Source: Cyanocohniella sp. LLY (GTDB taxonomy: Bacteria > Cyanobacteriota > Cyanobacteriia > Cyanobacteriales > Nostocaceae). From it: a stretch of 64,000 bases of DNA. The position numbers and the translations under genes were made by a program. Shown here in pieces: positions 30,945-40,761 of the stretch. Under the pieces are notes generated by a model that worked only from the letters and a program-made list of their open reading frames with translations, did not search any database and was not told the origin of the DNA. The stretch covers positions 27,904-91,903 of the forward strand of contig JAKOMP010000014.1 of NCBI GenBank assembly GCA_022241785.1, given 5' to 3'. The first letter of the stretch is position 1. Each line of letters opens with the position of its first letter.

Positions 30945-33176
30945 TTATTTTTCCAAGGCTTGTTTGAGGGCAAATTGAGACGGCTGGGGATACTGCACAT
31001 AGGTACTACCAGAATCTGAGACTCCATTCGCCACAACTCCAATTAGATTTAACTTGCTCAACATAGCTGTAGCTTGGGCAAGTTGGCTGCGAGTCACTTT
31101 ACTCATACTTGCAGCTAATACGACACTGCGACAAGACGATGCTGTGAGCATAGCATCTACCAAACCTATAACTGGTGGAGCATCTATCAGCACCAAATCA
31201 TAATTCTCCTCAAATGCTTTCATCAATTGCATCATCCGGGGAGAACTTAAAAGATTCGCTGGGTCAGTTGGTCTGGGCCCGGCTGTTAAAATATCAATAT
31301 AGGCGGAGCCTAAAGTTTGGATACCAATTTGCTCAGGTAAAGTGACATCACTAGCTAAGAGTGTCGAAAGTCCCTGTTCATTGGGAAGATTCAGCTGTTC
31401 GTGCAGATTGGGATCTCTTAAATTGGCATCAATCAGTAGTACCCGTTTGTGTAAACGTGCAGCACTCATAGCCAAACCCAAAGCCAAAGCAGATTTACCC
31501 TCATCCGGTAAAGCCGAGGTAATCATCAAAGACTTCAAACTAGTAACAGTATTTAACAGTTCAATATTTTTGAAAATCAAATCCAGAGATTCCCAACGTG
31601 ATGGAGATTGCAACACCTGAATTGTCCAAGGTGCCAGCACTTCAGGCTTACCAAAGGGCAACTTAATAATTGATTCTCTGGTTTTGGTAGATGGCAGTTT
31701 AGGAGTTGTTCCCAGCAATGGTAAAGGTACTTGCTTTTCCAATTCAGCCGTAGTGTGAACAGCATCATCAGATGCTTCTCGAATAAAAGCAGCAATCCCT
31801 CCCAACATCAAACCCACTACAGCACCCAATAAAAGATTTTGCTGGAGGTTGGGGCCCAACTGTGACCCTAATAACGGTTCTTCCACAATTTCCCAATTAA
31901 ATCCACCTTTGGCAAGTTCTTGACGTAATTTTTGTTCTGCACGTAACAACTGTTCTAACCTTTCGCGGCTAAATTGTAGCTGTGGCATGATGCGATTGTA
32001 ATAAGCTAACAAAGGCGGAAAGCGTTTGATTTCAAAACTCAGTTGACTTTCTTTCTCTGCCAAAGTTTGATCACGGGCGCTTAAAGCAACTATGGTTGTT
32101 TGTGTCTCTACTAATTGACTAGCCAAGTTGAGGTCAATTTCACCGAATTGTCCTTGTTCGAGTAACTGTACCCTGGAAGACAATACTCCATTGGACTGTA
32201 CGCCTAAAGTTCTGCTTACTTCTTGTTGCAATAATTCCTTCTGGCTTTGCAGTTGTTCTCCGAATTTCTGCACACTAGGAGTTTCATCTGTAAACCGCAG
32301 ACGTTCTTGAGCTAGGGCTAATTCTGTTTTTTGAATTTCGTTAAGTAAGCCTTGGTAACGAGTAGATTGACTTAAACGAGAAGCCACCAAAGCATTTTGT
32401 GGGGAACGATTAAGTTGTTCTTGCAGAGATTTTTGGCGCGCCACAGCCTCTTGATATTGGGAACGAGTAGCACGACGTTCTTGCTCAATATTATTTAAAG
32501 CATCTTCAAGCGCCTTGGCTTGTGATTCAGGATCAATTAAGTTCTGGTTGCGGCGAAAACGTTGTAGGTTAGTTTCCGAAGCATTCACTTCTTCACTCGC
32601 CTTACTTAACTGTTCTCTAATAACTTGTAGACCTTTTTGTAAACGCGAATCTTGCTGCTGTTTGTTGTATTCTACATACACTTGTTGAATGGCAGCCAAA
32701 ACTGTTTGTGTTTTTTGTGGGTCTTGGGCAGTATAGTCTACTTGGAAGATTTTTGTGGCTACGTTATCTTCTGGATTCCTGATTTGATTGAGGACTAAAG
32801 ATTGTTTGATTTCGTTAACAGTGATATCAGGATATGTCGGCTTCAGTTTATCAACCGCTTTTTGAATCAGTCCTGAACTTTGCATCAAATTTAGCTGAGT
32901 TGCCGTATCTATTTGCACATCAGGCTCAAGAAACTGACTATCTGGCCCTGGTTCTCTTCTACCTTGATAGTTTGGTTCTACCAGCAATTGCATGGAACTT
33001 CTAAAAGTAGGTTTGGTTCTCGAAGTTACAAAAGCTGAAATGGCAACACAACTAATAAATACTGCCAAAAACCAAGGAAATCGGCGAATAAATATTTTAA
33101 ATAACTGTCCGTAGCTTGGTTCAGTATTAGAGTCAATACCTGGATTGAGACTCGGATTTAGTCTAACTTGATTCAT
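30945..33176 (-). CDS. Wzc-like polysaccharide co-polymerase / BY-kinase-type protein
   Basis: Wzz domain at N-terminus, coiled coil, C-terminal P-loop-like LMITSALPDEGKSALALGLAMSAARLHKRVLLIDANLRDP. Confidence 0.9.
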   Translation of the reverse strand: MNQVRLNPSLNPGIDSNTEPSYGQLFKIFIRRFPWFLAVFISCVAISAFVTSRTKPTFRSSMQLLVEPNYQGRREPGPDSQFLEPDVQIDTATQLNLMQSSGLIQKAVDKLKPTYPDITVNEIKQSLVLNQIRNPEDNVATKIFQVDYTAQDPQKTQTVLAAIQQVYVEYNKQQQDSRLQKGLQVIREQLSKASEEVNASETNLQRFRRNQNLIDPESQAKALEDALNNIEQERRATRSQYQEAVARQKSLQEQLNRSPQNALVASRLSQSTRYQGLLNEIQKTELALAQERLRFTDETPSVQKFGEQLQSQKELLQQEVSRTLGVQSNGVLSSRVQLLEQGQFGEIDLNLASQLVETQTTIVALSARDQTLAEKESQLSFEIKRFPPLLAYYNRIMPQLQFSRERLEQLLRAEQKLRQELAKGGFNWEIVEEPLLGSQLGPNLQQNLLLGAVVGLMLGGIAAFIREASDDAVHTTAELEKQVPLPLLGTTPKLPSTKTRESIIKLPFGKPEVLAPWTIQVLQSPSRWESLDLIFKNIELLNTVTSLKSLMITSALPDEGKSALALGLAMSAARLHKRVLLIDANLRDPNLHEQLNLPNEQGLSTLLASDVTLPEQIGIQTLGSAYIDILTAGPRPTDPANLLSSPRMMQLMKAFEENYDLVLIDAPPVIGLVDAMLTASSCRSVVLAASMSKVTRSQLAQATAMLSKLNLIGVVANGVSDSGSTYVQYPQPSQFALKQALEK

Positions 33177-33234
33177 GTTTATTATCCTGATCTACGAGAC
33201 GCTACGTTTAGCGGGCTAAAAATCACCAAAATAA

Positions 33235-34323
33235 TTAATTGGCACCACAAGTTTTCTCAATAAGTTTCTCAACCTTACTGAAAAAAACTGGTTCTGAAAA
33301 ATTGTTCACTGCATGATTACGAATAGTTTCATAATTCCAAGCGATTGCTCCGGATTCTAGTAATGCAGCTTGTAAGGATTCGGGTGTTTGTCTTTTAAAT
33401 AAAACTCCGGTTTCGCCATGTATTTGAGTATCTAATACCCCACCTGCACCGTAGGCAATAACTGGTGTACCACTGGCATTTGCTTCTACTGGAACTAATC
33501 CATAGTCTTCTAAAGCAGCAACTATGATGGACTTGGCTTTGGAAAATAAGTTTTTGCGTTGACTATCACTGACATGTCCTAAGAATTCTATATTATCTAA
33601 AGCTTTGGCTTTTAAACGTGCTTGTTCTGGCCCATCACCTGATATTAACAAGCGCCAACCTAACCAATTAAACGCTTCGATAATTATATCCAGGCGCTTA
33701 TAGCTGATCATCCGCGCTGAGGCTAGATAATATTCATCCTTTATATCAGAAAACAAAAAATTATTTGTATCAATTGGATAGTTAATGACAATTGACGGTT
33801 TATTGTAAATTTTTTGGATACGGCGAGCGACTACACTGGAATTAGCAATATAAAGGTCAGGTTCTTGAGCATATTTCAAGTCTACATTTCGCATTAACTG
33901 AAATACTTGTTCAATTAACGGAGCGAAGTAGCGATAATCTCCATATTCACGTAAATAAGTTTCCGTATCCCACAAGAAACGGGTAACATTATGACAAAAA
34001 CAAATATGTTTGGCATCTGGTTTTTTGCGTACTGCTTTGGCGAAGCTGGTACTACTACTAATAATTAAATCATAGTCTTGCAGATCCAATGCACGAAAGG
34101 CCGGAAAATACAATGGAGCCATCAATCTAAAATACTTACTTGCCCCCGGAATATTTTGCAAAAAAGTAGTTTTGACTAGGCGATCGCCCATATCAATAGT
34201 TTTTTGCGGATTATACAAAGAGGTGAAAACATCCGCGTCAGGATAGCGTTTACACAGTAATTCAAATACGCGCTCTGCTCCACCGCGTTGGGTTAAGTAA
34301 TCATGGACTAGAGCAATTTTCAT
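33235..34323 (-). CDS. Glycosyltransferase family 4
   Basis: MKIALVHDYLTQRGGAERVFE, ASARMISYKRLDIIIEAF, EDYGLVPVEANASGTPVIAYGAGG. Confidence 0.93.
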   Translation of the reverse strand: MKIALVHDYLTQRGGAERVFELLCKRYPDADVFTSLYNPQKTIDMGDRLVKTTFLQNIPGASKYFRLMAPLYFPAFRALDLQDYDLIISSSTSFAKAVRKKPDAKHICFCHNVTRFLWDTETYLREYGDYRYFAPLIEQVFQLMRNVDLKYAQEPDLYIANSSVVARRIQKIYNKPSIVINYPIDTNNFLFSDIKDEYYLASARMISYKRLDIIIEAFNWLGWRLLISGDGPEQARLKAKALDNIEFLGHVSDSQRKNLFSKAKSIIVAALEDYGLVPVEANASGTPVIAYGAGGVLDTQIHGETGVLFKRQTPESLQAALLESGAIAWNYETIRNHAVNNFSEPVFFSKVEKLIEKTCGAN

Positions 34324-34620
34324 AGTTCGTAATTAGTAATTAGTAATTCGTCATAGCAGTCCAATGCACCCAACGTGAAGGCTTTAGCAATACGTAATTC
34401 TGAATTAAGAAAAGAAAGTATTTGTGATATTAGGTTTCTTTCTGCAACTTAATTTACCAAAAGATAAGGTTTAAAGCCCCACTCCTTGTGGGTGGTTTTT
34501 CTCCCCTGCCCCCTCTTTTTCACGCAGGTTTATTTGTTGAAGATTCCCCCCAACTCCTTTTGGACGGAGTTAGAGGGATCAAAACCTTAACTGAACGATA
34601 TTGGTAGAGAAATATTGCTG

Positions 34621-35934
34621 TTATCCAACCATGACGAGAACTTTTTCTAATGCAAAATAAGTGTTTTGTTCAGCGCGTAGTTGGTCGCAAAGTCTGGCTG
34701 CTGGCAACTCTACATCATCGTAAGTGAGGACTTGATCCTGGGGAATATCTCGTTTGAGACGACATCCTTCGGCTAAACCGATTGGTAGGAGGTTTTGCTG
34801 TTGGACTATGGGAGAATTTTCACATTGGCCGTAGGTCATGTAGTAGCCAATACCATCTAAGGTTTCTCCTGCTTTCAGGTTAATTTTGGCGGTGGTGACT
34901 ACATCTACTACTGGGCCAGCTAGTGGAGATAAAACAGTATCTTGGAACAGGACAGCCCGTGCCACAGATAGGGGAACTTCAAAATGACAGAGGTGATAGG
35001 GGGTATAGAAGCTATAAAGAGGGCCTTCACCTAATTTGTATAAGTCCAAATAGTGGCGTTGTTTGGGGTCTTCGTGAGTGGCAAAGACAAACACACCAGG
35101 GCTAGGTTTAGCACCAACGACATAATCAACTATGCCACCTAATTCTTGAAGTTGGTCAACGTCATACATATGGGTCATTTCATCAACATGACCGCTGAAG
35201 TTGTACCCCAGCATTCCGCGCTGGGCGACTTTCATTCCTGTGGCGTTGGCAACTATTGCTTGCTCGAAGGAGATTTTTGTGCCGTCGGCAAAGCTGGTTA
35301 CCATGTGGGCTTTTTGACCCCAACGTTTGGCAAAGCTTTCTTGAGTGGTGGGATTGCGGTAGGGGTCTTGGAGTCCTTTAATGTTACCGCACAATAACGG
35401 AGTCAGACCAATACTTTTGACAAATCGGTAGAGATTCATTTCTACCCCTGGTTGGTCACCATCACAAGCGCTGAGAATGACTCCAGCTTTGTCGGCGTAC
35501 ACTTTGAGAATAGGGCCGATGGTGGCATCGAGTTCAGCATTCATCATAATCACATGTTTGCGATGCGCGATCGCTTCCATGACAATATGAGCGCCAAATT
35601 CTACTGCACCAGTCACCTCGATGATGGCATCAATACCCTCAGCTTGGCAGAGCAATTGAGCATCTTCGGTAACTGCATACTTATGGTTAGCGATCGCGTC
35701 TTCTAATTCAGTTACACTCGTAACAACTTGCACATTTTCTATGCCTGCTTCTGTGTAAGCTCGTTTAGCAGCATCAACTTGACGGCTAAAAACAGCAACC
35801 AACTCCATTCCAGGAACTGAATTAATAATTTGATTAGCAATTCCCCCACCCATAAAACCAGCACCAATCATTCCCACCTTTACAGGATTACCTGCTGCTG
35901 CACGGGCTTGTAAGGCACGATCCATAATAATCAT
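34621..35934 (-). CDS. NAD(P)-binding homoserine-dehydrogenase-like protein with SAF domain
   Basis: VKVGMIGAGFMGGGIANQI Rossmann motif; C-terminal SAF-like region. Confidence 0.75.
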   Translation of the reverse strand: MIIMDRALQARAAAGNPVKVGMIGAGFMGGGIANQIINSVPGMELVAVFSRQVDAAKRAYTEAGIENVQVVTSVTELEDAIANHKYAVTEDAQLLCQAEGIDAIIEVTGAVEFGAHIVMEAIAHRKHVIMMNAELDATIGPILKVYADKAGVILSACDGDQPGVEMNLYRFVKSIGLTPLLCGNIKGLQDPYRNPTTQESFAKRWGQKAHMVTSFADGTKISFEQAIVANATGMKVAQRGMLGYNFSGHVDEMTHMYDVDQLQELGGIVDYVVGAKPSPGVFVFATHEDPKQRHYLDLYKLGEGPLYSFYTPYHLCHFEVPLSVARAVLFQDTVLSPLAGPVVDVVTTAKINLKAGETLDGIGYYMTYGQCENSPIVQQQNLLPIGLAEGCRLKRDIPQDQVLTYDDVELPAARLCDQLRAEQNTYFALEKVLVMVG

Positions 35935-36059
35935 TAGTTAAGTTCCTCTATATATTTGTCTTGGGATTGGGGACTGGGTAAATGAGGAAAAGTCAGAAGG
36001 TTTTTGTTACGATTCCAAAGTTTTCTTCTCCTTGTCTCCTTGTCCCCCCACTTCTTCGT

Positions 36060-36611
36060 TCAGTCTCTACAACCGACAGGCATCATTTCTAATAACATCC
36101 AATTTGAGTCTTTCTCGGAAATTTCAGTTACCTCTAACGGCCATTCAATATTAAAAAATGGGTCATTATAACGTAATCCCCGTTCATATCCAGGTGTATA
36201 AAATTCACCCACTTGATACACTACTTCAGCGTCATCTGTAAGAGTTTGATAACCGTGGGCAAACATTTCTGGCACATACAAAGCCCGGTGATTTTCTGCG
36301 GATAATTCCACACCGATATGTGATAAAAAAGTCGGTGATTCTGGACGCATATCAATAATTACGTCATAAATAGCGCCTTGAGTACAACGAACTAATTTTG
36401 TTTCGGCGGCTGGGGAAACCTGATAATGCATTCCCCGTATTGTGCCTTTTCGATGATTGAAAGATATATTGCATTGGGCGACTGTGGGCTTCAATCCATG
36501 CGCTATAAATTCTTGAGCGCAGAAACCACGGGCAAAAAATCCCCGATGATCCGGTTTTTTTTCTACGTCAACAATGAGCGCGTCTTTGAGTGCAGTTGTG
36601 GTAAATATCAT
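36060..36611 (-). CDS. rfbC: dTDP-4-dehydrorhamnose 3,5-epimerase family
   Basis: DHRGFFARGFCAQEF, KGTIRGMHYQ, YVPEMFAHGYQTLTDDAEVVYQV. Confidence 0.9.
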   Translation of the reverse strand: MIFTTTALKDALIVDVEKKPDHRGFFARGFCAQEFIAHGLKPTVAQCNISFNHRKGTIRGMHYQVSPAAETKLVRCTQGAIYDVIIDMRPESPTFLSHIGVELSAENHRALYVPEMFAHGYQTLTDDAEVVYQVGEFYTPGYERGLRYNDPFFNIEWPLEVTEISEKDSNWMLLEMMPVGCRD

Positions 36612-36705
36612 TAATTCGTAATTCGTAATTTAGAAACTCACATCTAGGTTTCTGGGTAAAGGGTCTGTTGCTCGATTGAAAAGAATTGGTATGCAAACAT
36701 CTAAA

Positions 36706-37815
36706 TCAGCAAACAACCGACATAGGCTGTTCTACACGACTAGATAGTTGCATAAACTCTTGAATTTGGGCTTGACTTTTTTGCTGCATATCGCAGCCTT
36801 GTTGCCATGCTTTCGTCCAATCCACAATCCAAGCTAAAGCTGTGGGTAAGTCTAATTGAGGTTCCCAGTTAATTTGGGTGCGGGCTTTAGAACAATCTAA
36901 GGTTAATAAATTGGCTTCATGGGGTTGCACTCCACCATCTTTAATCCAATTGGCATTTTCGCCCCAAAATTGCTGGAGTTGGTCAACTACCCAAGCTACA
37001 GTCTTAACTCCTGATTCACTCGGCCCAAAATTCCAGCCTCCACAATATCGTGAACCTTGAGTAAAGAGTTTTTCTGCCAGCATTAAGTAACCATTGAGTG
37101 GTTCTAGAACATGCTGCCAAGGACGCACAGCTTGAGGATTTCTAATAACAACTTCTTTACAGGCTAACCAAGCATTGAGAATATCAGGCACTAAACGGTC
37201 TTTAGCCCAATCTCCTCCGCCAATGACATTACCGGCGCGGACACTGGCTACAGCTACTTGATGTTGGTTGTAATCAGCAGGATTAAAGAAAGACTGACGA
37301 TAAGCAGTAGTGACTAATTCAGCACATCCTTTACTGCTACTGTAAGGGTCGTATCCGCCCATAGCATCAGTTTCGCGGTAACCCCAAACCCACTCACGAT
37401 TTTCATAACACTTATCAGAGGTAACTGAAACTACGGCTCTGACGCTGGATACAGATCGTACTGCTTCCAATAAATTGACTGTACCCATAACATTCACAGC
37501 ATAGGTATCTACTGGGTTGTAGTAAGATTCCCGCACCAATGCTTGAGCTGCCATATGGATGACAATATCTGGTTGGTAGGCTTGCATCACTTGTTTGAGC
37601 AAGTCTAAATCTTTAATATCTCCTACTACCGATGTCATACCATCAGCAACATGAGCCAACTCAAACAAATTTGGGGATGTGGCCGGAACTAAAGCATAAC
37701 CACACACCTTAGCGCCTAACATTTGTAGCCACAGAGATAACCAACTACCTTTAAAGCCAGTATGTCCTGTTACAAAAACTTTTTTTCCAGTCCAAAAATT
37801 TGATTGCATTACCAA
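36706..37815 (-). CDS. rfbG: CDP-glucose 4,6-dehydratase
   Basis: KVFVTGHTGFKGSWLSLWLQ, VSVTSDKCYENREWVWGYRE, YSSSKGCAELV. Confidence 0.93.
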   Translation of the reverse strand: MVMQSNFWTGKKVFVTGHTGFKGSWLSLWLQMLGAKVCGYALVPATSPNLFELAHVADGMTSVVGDIKDLDLLKQVMQAYQPDIVIHMAAQALVRESYYNPVDTYAVNVMGTVNLLEAVRSVSSVRAVVSVTSDKCYENREWVWGYRETDAMGGYDPYSSSKGCAELVTTAYRQSFFNPADYNQHQVAVASVRAGNVIGGGDWAKDRLVPDILNAWLACKEVVIRNPQAVRPWQHVLEPLNGYLMLAEKLFTQGSRYCGGWNFGPSESGVKTVAWVVDQLQQFWGENANWIKDGGVQPHEANLLTLDCSKARTQINWEPQLDLPTALAWIVDWTKAWQQGCDMQQKSQAQIQEFMQLSSRVEQPMSVVC

Positions 37816-37949
37816 ATATGCCTTGTTGTTTGACCAGAATTTCTGAAGCCATCTTGGCTAGGAGGTTAAGTTTACCTAATTTATCCAGGCGATCGCCTGG
37901 TCATCCGGGACAATTGATCACGAATTGGATTAATACTAGCCTCTAGCCT

Positions 37950-38723
37950 CTACCACATTTTCCAAGGAGCCTGACCACTCTTCCATAGCTCCTCTAAGTG
38001 TTGTTTATCACGTAAAGTATCCATCGGCTGCCAAAAACCGTTATGTTTAAAAGCCGATAACTGCTCCATTTCAGCTAACTTTTCCAGTGGTTCTTTTTCC
38101 CAAACTGTGGAGTCATCAGCAATTAAGTTAATTACTTCTGGTTCTAAAACGAAGTAACCGCCGTTAATCCAGGCACCATCACCTTCAGGTTTTTCCTTAA
38201 AGCTATTGATTTTAGTTTGTTCTTGACCTAACGAAATAGCACCAAACCGTCCTGCTGGTTGTACTGCACTGAGTGTTGCTAAACTATTTTGTTCTTTATG
38301 AAATTGAATTAGTTCTGTGATATTTATATTACTCACCCCATCACCATAGGTGAAGCAAAATGTGTCATTACCAAGATGTTCACTGACACGTTTTAAGCGT
38401 CCACCTGTCATGGTGTAATCGCCCGTATTTACTAGAGTGACACGCCAGGGTTCAGCATAACCAGAATGGATATTCATCTGGTTAAATCGCATATCAAAGG
38501 TCACATCCGACATGTGTAAAAAGTAATTAGCAAAATACTCTTTAATGATGTAGCCTTTATATCCACAACAAATAATGAAGTCATTGATACCGTGAGCCGA
38601 ATAAGTCTTCATTATGTGCCAAAGAATTGGTTTACCACCAATTTCTACCATTGGCTTTGGTCTGATACTAGTTTCTTCACTGAGGCGTGTACCAAGCCCT
38701 CCAGCCAGAATCACCGCTTTCAT
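37950..38723 (-). CDS. rfbF: Glucose-1-phosphate cytidylyltransferase
   Basis: MKAVILAGGLGTRLSEETSIRPKPMVEIGGKPILWHIMK. Confidence 0.95.
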   Translation of the reverse strand: MKAVILAGGLGTRLSEETSIRPKPMVEIGGKPILWHIMKTYSAHGINDFIICCGYKGYIIKEYFANYFLHMSDVTFDMRFNQMNIHSGYAEPWRVTLVNTGDYTMTGGRLKRVSEHLGNDTFCFTYGDGVSNINITELIQFHKEQNSLATLSAVQPAGRFGAISLGQEQTKINSFKEKPEGDGAWINGGYFVLEPEVINLIADDSTVWEKEPLEKLAEMEQLSAFKHNGFWQPMDTLRDKQHLEELWKSGQAPWKMW

Positions 38724-39139
38724 AAAATTACCTTGGAGATTTGCAGGGAGATTATTTTATTTCAATTTTTCGGAAATGAAGAGGATGCACTTGGATTGAA
38801 TAAAATTGACTGAATAATGTCTTTTCTCAGTACATAATCTAACGATTATTTCGAGCAAAATCGTAAAGAATATGTAAATAAATTTCTTTTGTATATAAAA
38901 CCTTGATGAATATTTATCTTAATTCAAATCAAACAGTTGTAAGTTAGCTAAAAATACTACCCGACAACGACAAAAGATAAGTAATGTCAACTGTTATTGT
39001 GCTAAAAATTGTATTATTCAAAACAAAAATAATTATTTAAAACCAGAAACTAAGCTTATAGCAAGCACAGTAAATTTTAAGGTATAAAATTATCAAAATA
39101 CTTGGATAAAAATAAAATTTCACCTCTGTTTACTGTTAA

Positions 39140-39197
39140 CTGTTAGAGGGTGTTTTAAAAGTTTTGGGTAAATATAATTTGCTACTACACAAGCAAA
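39140..39197 (+). repeat. Dispersed repeat copy (second copy at 49096)
   Basis: gttagagggtgttttaaaagttttgggtaaatataatttgctactacacaa; close match to 49096-49154. Confidence 0.6.
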
Positions 39198-39297
39198 AGT
39201 TATCTCCGTGGATTAATAAAAAGGTAAGGATCGATGAGACAACGCTGCTGAAGGGTTAGGCGATTTTCATTGGCGTAGCGTGTCCCATTCGACTCTA

Positions 39298-40537
39298 TTA
39301 CGAATTACGAACGACCATCTCCAGATGAGATTGTTGGGGAATTTGTGCCACAACAGCTTTGCCGATTTCCAAAGAAGAAGTAGCCGCTGGGGAAGGAGCA
39401 TTGCAAACATGGATGGAGTTTTGACCTGGTACGATCAAAAAGTCATCTACTAGTTTGCCGTTATTCATCAATGCTTGTGCGCGGACACCTGCATGAGTGG
39501 GGACTAAATCTTCGGCTTGAACTTCGGGAATGAGCTTTTGCAAGCTTCTGGTGAAGGCGGTTTTACTCAAGGAACGGATAATTTCTTGAATACCTTCATC
39601 TACATGTTTAGCTGCTAACTTCCAGAAACCAGGGTAGGTAATAACCTCGGCAAAATCTCGCAAATTAAAGTCGGTTTTTTTGTAACCTTCGCGTTTGAGG
39701 CTAAGAACTGCATTTGGCCCAGCATGAACGCTACCATCAATCATCCGGGTGAAATGAACGCCCAGGAAGGGGAAATCTGGATTAGGAACTGGGTAAATGA
39801 GAGTTTTGACCAGATAACGTTTTTCGGGGGTGAGTTCGTAATATTCTCCGCGAAAGGGGACTATTTTTGCCTGGGGTTCTACCTGGTTTAATTTAGCCAG
39901 GCGATCGCTATGCAATCCGGCACAATTGATCAAGAAACGTGTGGCAAAATTACCGTTGTTGGTTTCCAGTACATGATTTTTACCACTAGAAGAGATTTTT
40001 AGCACCTTGGTATTCAGGCGTAAATCTCCACCCTGCTTCGCAATTAATTCGGCATATTTTAAACAAACTTGTTTGTAATTAACAATACCCGTATAAAATA
40101 CCCGAACTCCACCTACACAATTAACATGAGGTTCAATTTCTTTAACTTCTGCGGGGCTAATTTTTTGAACTGGTATGCCGTTTTCTAAGCCGCGTTGATA
40201 GATGTTTTCTAAGCGAGGTAGTTCTTCTGCATCAGTGGCTACAATGACTTTGCCGCAAACGTCATGCTCAATTCCGTGTTCTTGGCAAAATTCCACCATT
40301 GAGTGACTACCATCACGGCAAAATTTAGCTTTGAAACTCCCTGGTTTGTAGTAAATTCCGGAGTGAATAACTCCACTGTTATTACCAGTTTGGTGAACAG
40401 CTATTACCAGTTTGGTGAACAGCCCAGTTATTTTCTTTTTCTAGGACTAAAATTCGTGCATTGGGATAGCGCTGACCTAAAGCCATCGCTGTAGACAGTC
40501 CAACTATTCCCCCACCGATAATGGCAAAATGATACAT
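39298..40537 (-). pseudogene. lhgO: L-2-hydroxyglutarate oxidase gene disrupted by a 22-bp tandem duplication
   Basis: N-terminus MYHFAIIGGGIVGLSTAMALGQRYPNARILVLEKENNWAVHQTGN reads into SCSPNW*; removing one 22-nt copy restores ...HQTGNNSGVIHSGIYYKPGSFKAKFCRDGSHSMVEFCQEHG, joining the 333-aa ORF. Confidence 0.88.
40380..40423. repeat. Perfect 22-bp tandem duplication inside lhgO
   Basis: tattaccagtttggtgaacagc x2, read directly. Confidence 0.95.
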
Positions 40538-40577
40538 GGGATGCACTTAAAAATTTTGTGTAGTTAACATCTATTAA

Positions 40578-40637
40578 CTACCATACTTTCCCTGGAGCCT
40601 GATTTTTCTTCCATAGCCCCTCTAAGTATTGTTTATC
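40578..40637 (-). pseudogene. Remnant of glucose-1-phosphate cytidylyltransferase C-terminus (rfbF fragment)
   Basis: Reverse translation DKQYLEGLWKKNQAPGKVW* aligns with the intact RfbF end DKQHLEELWKSGQAPWKMW*. Confidence 0.85.
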
Positions 40638-40761
40638 TCACTGTATCACCGTAAGTGATAAGGAGTCAGCTAATGCCAACTCTTATCATGTGCAATTTTG
40701 TCCCATCAAAGACAAAAAATATTTATGCAAAAACTAGTGTTTAAAGTTACTAGTTTTCTAA

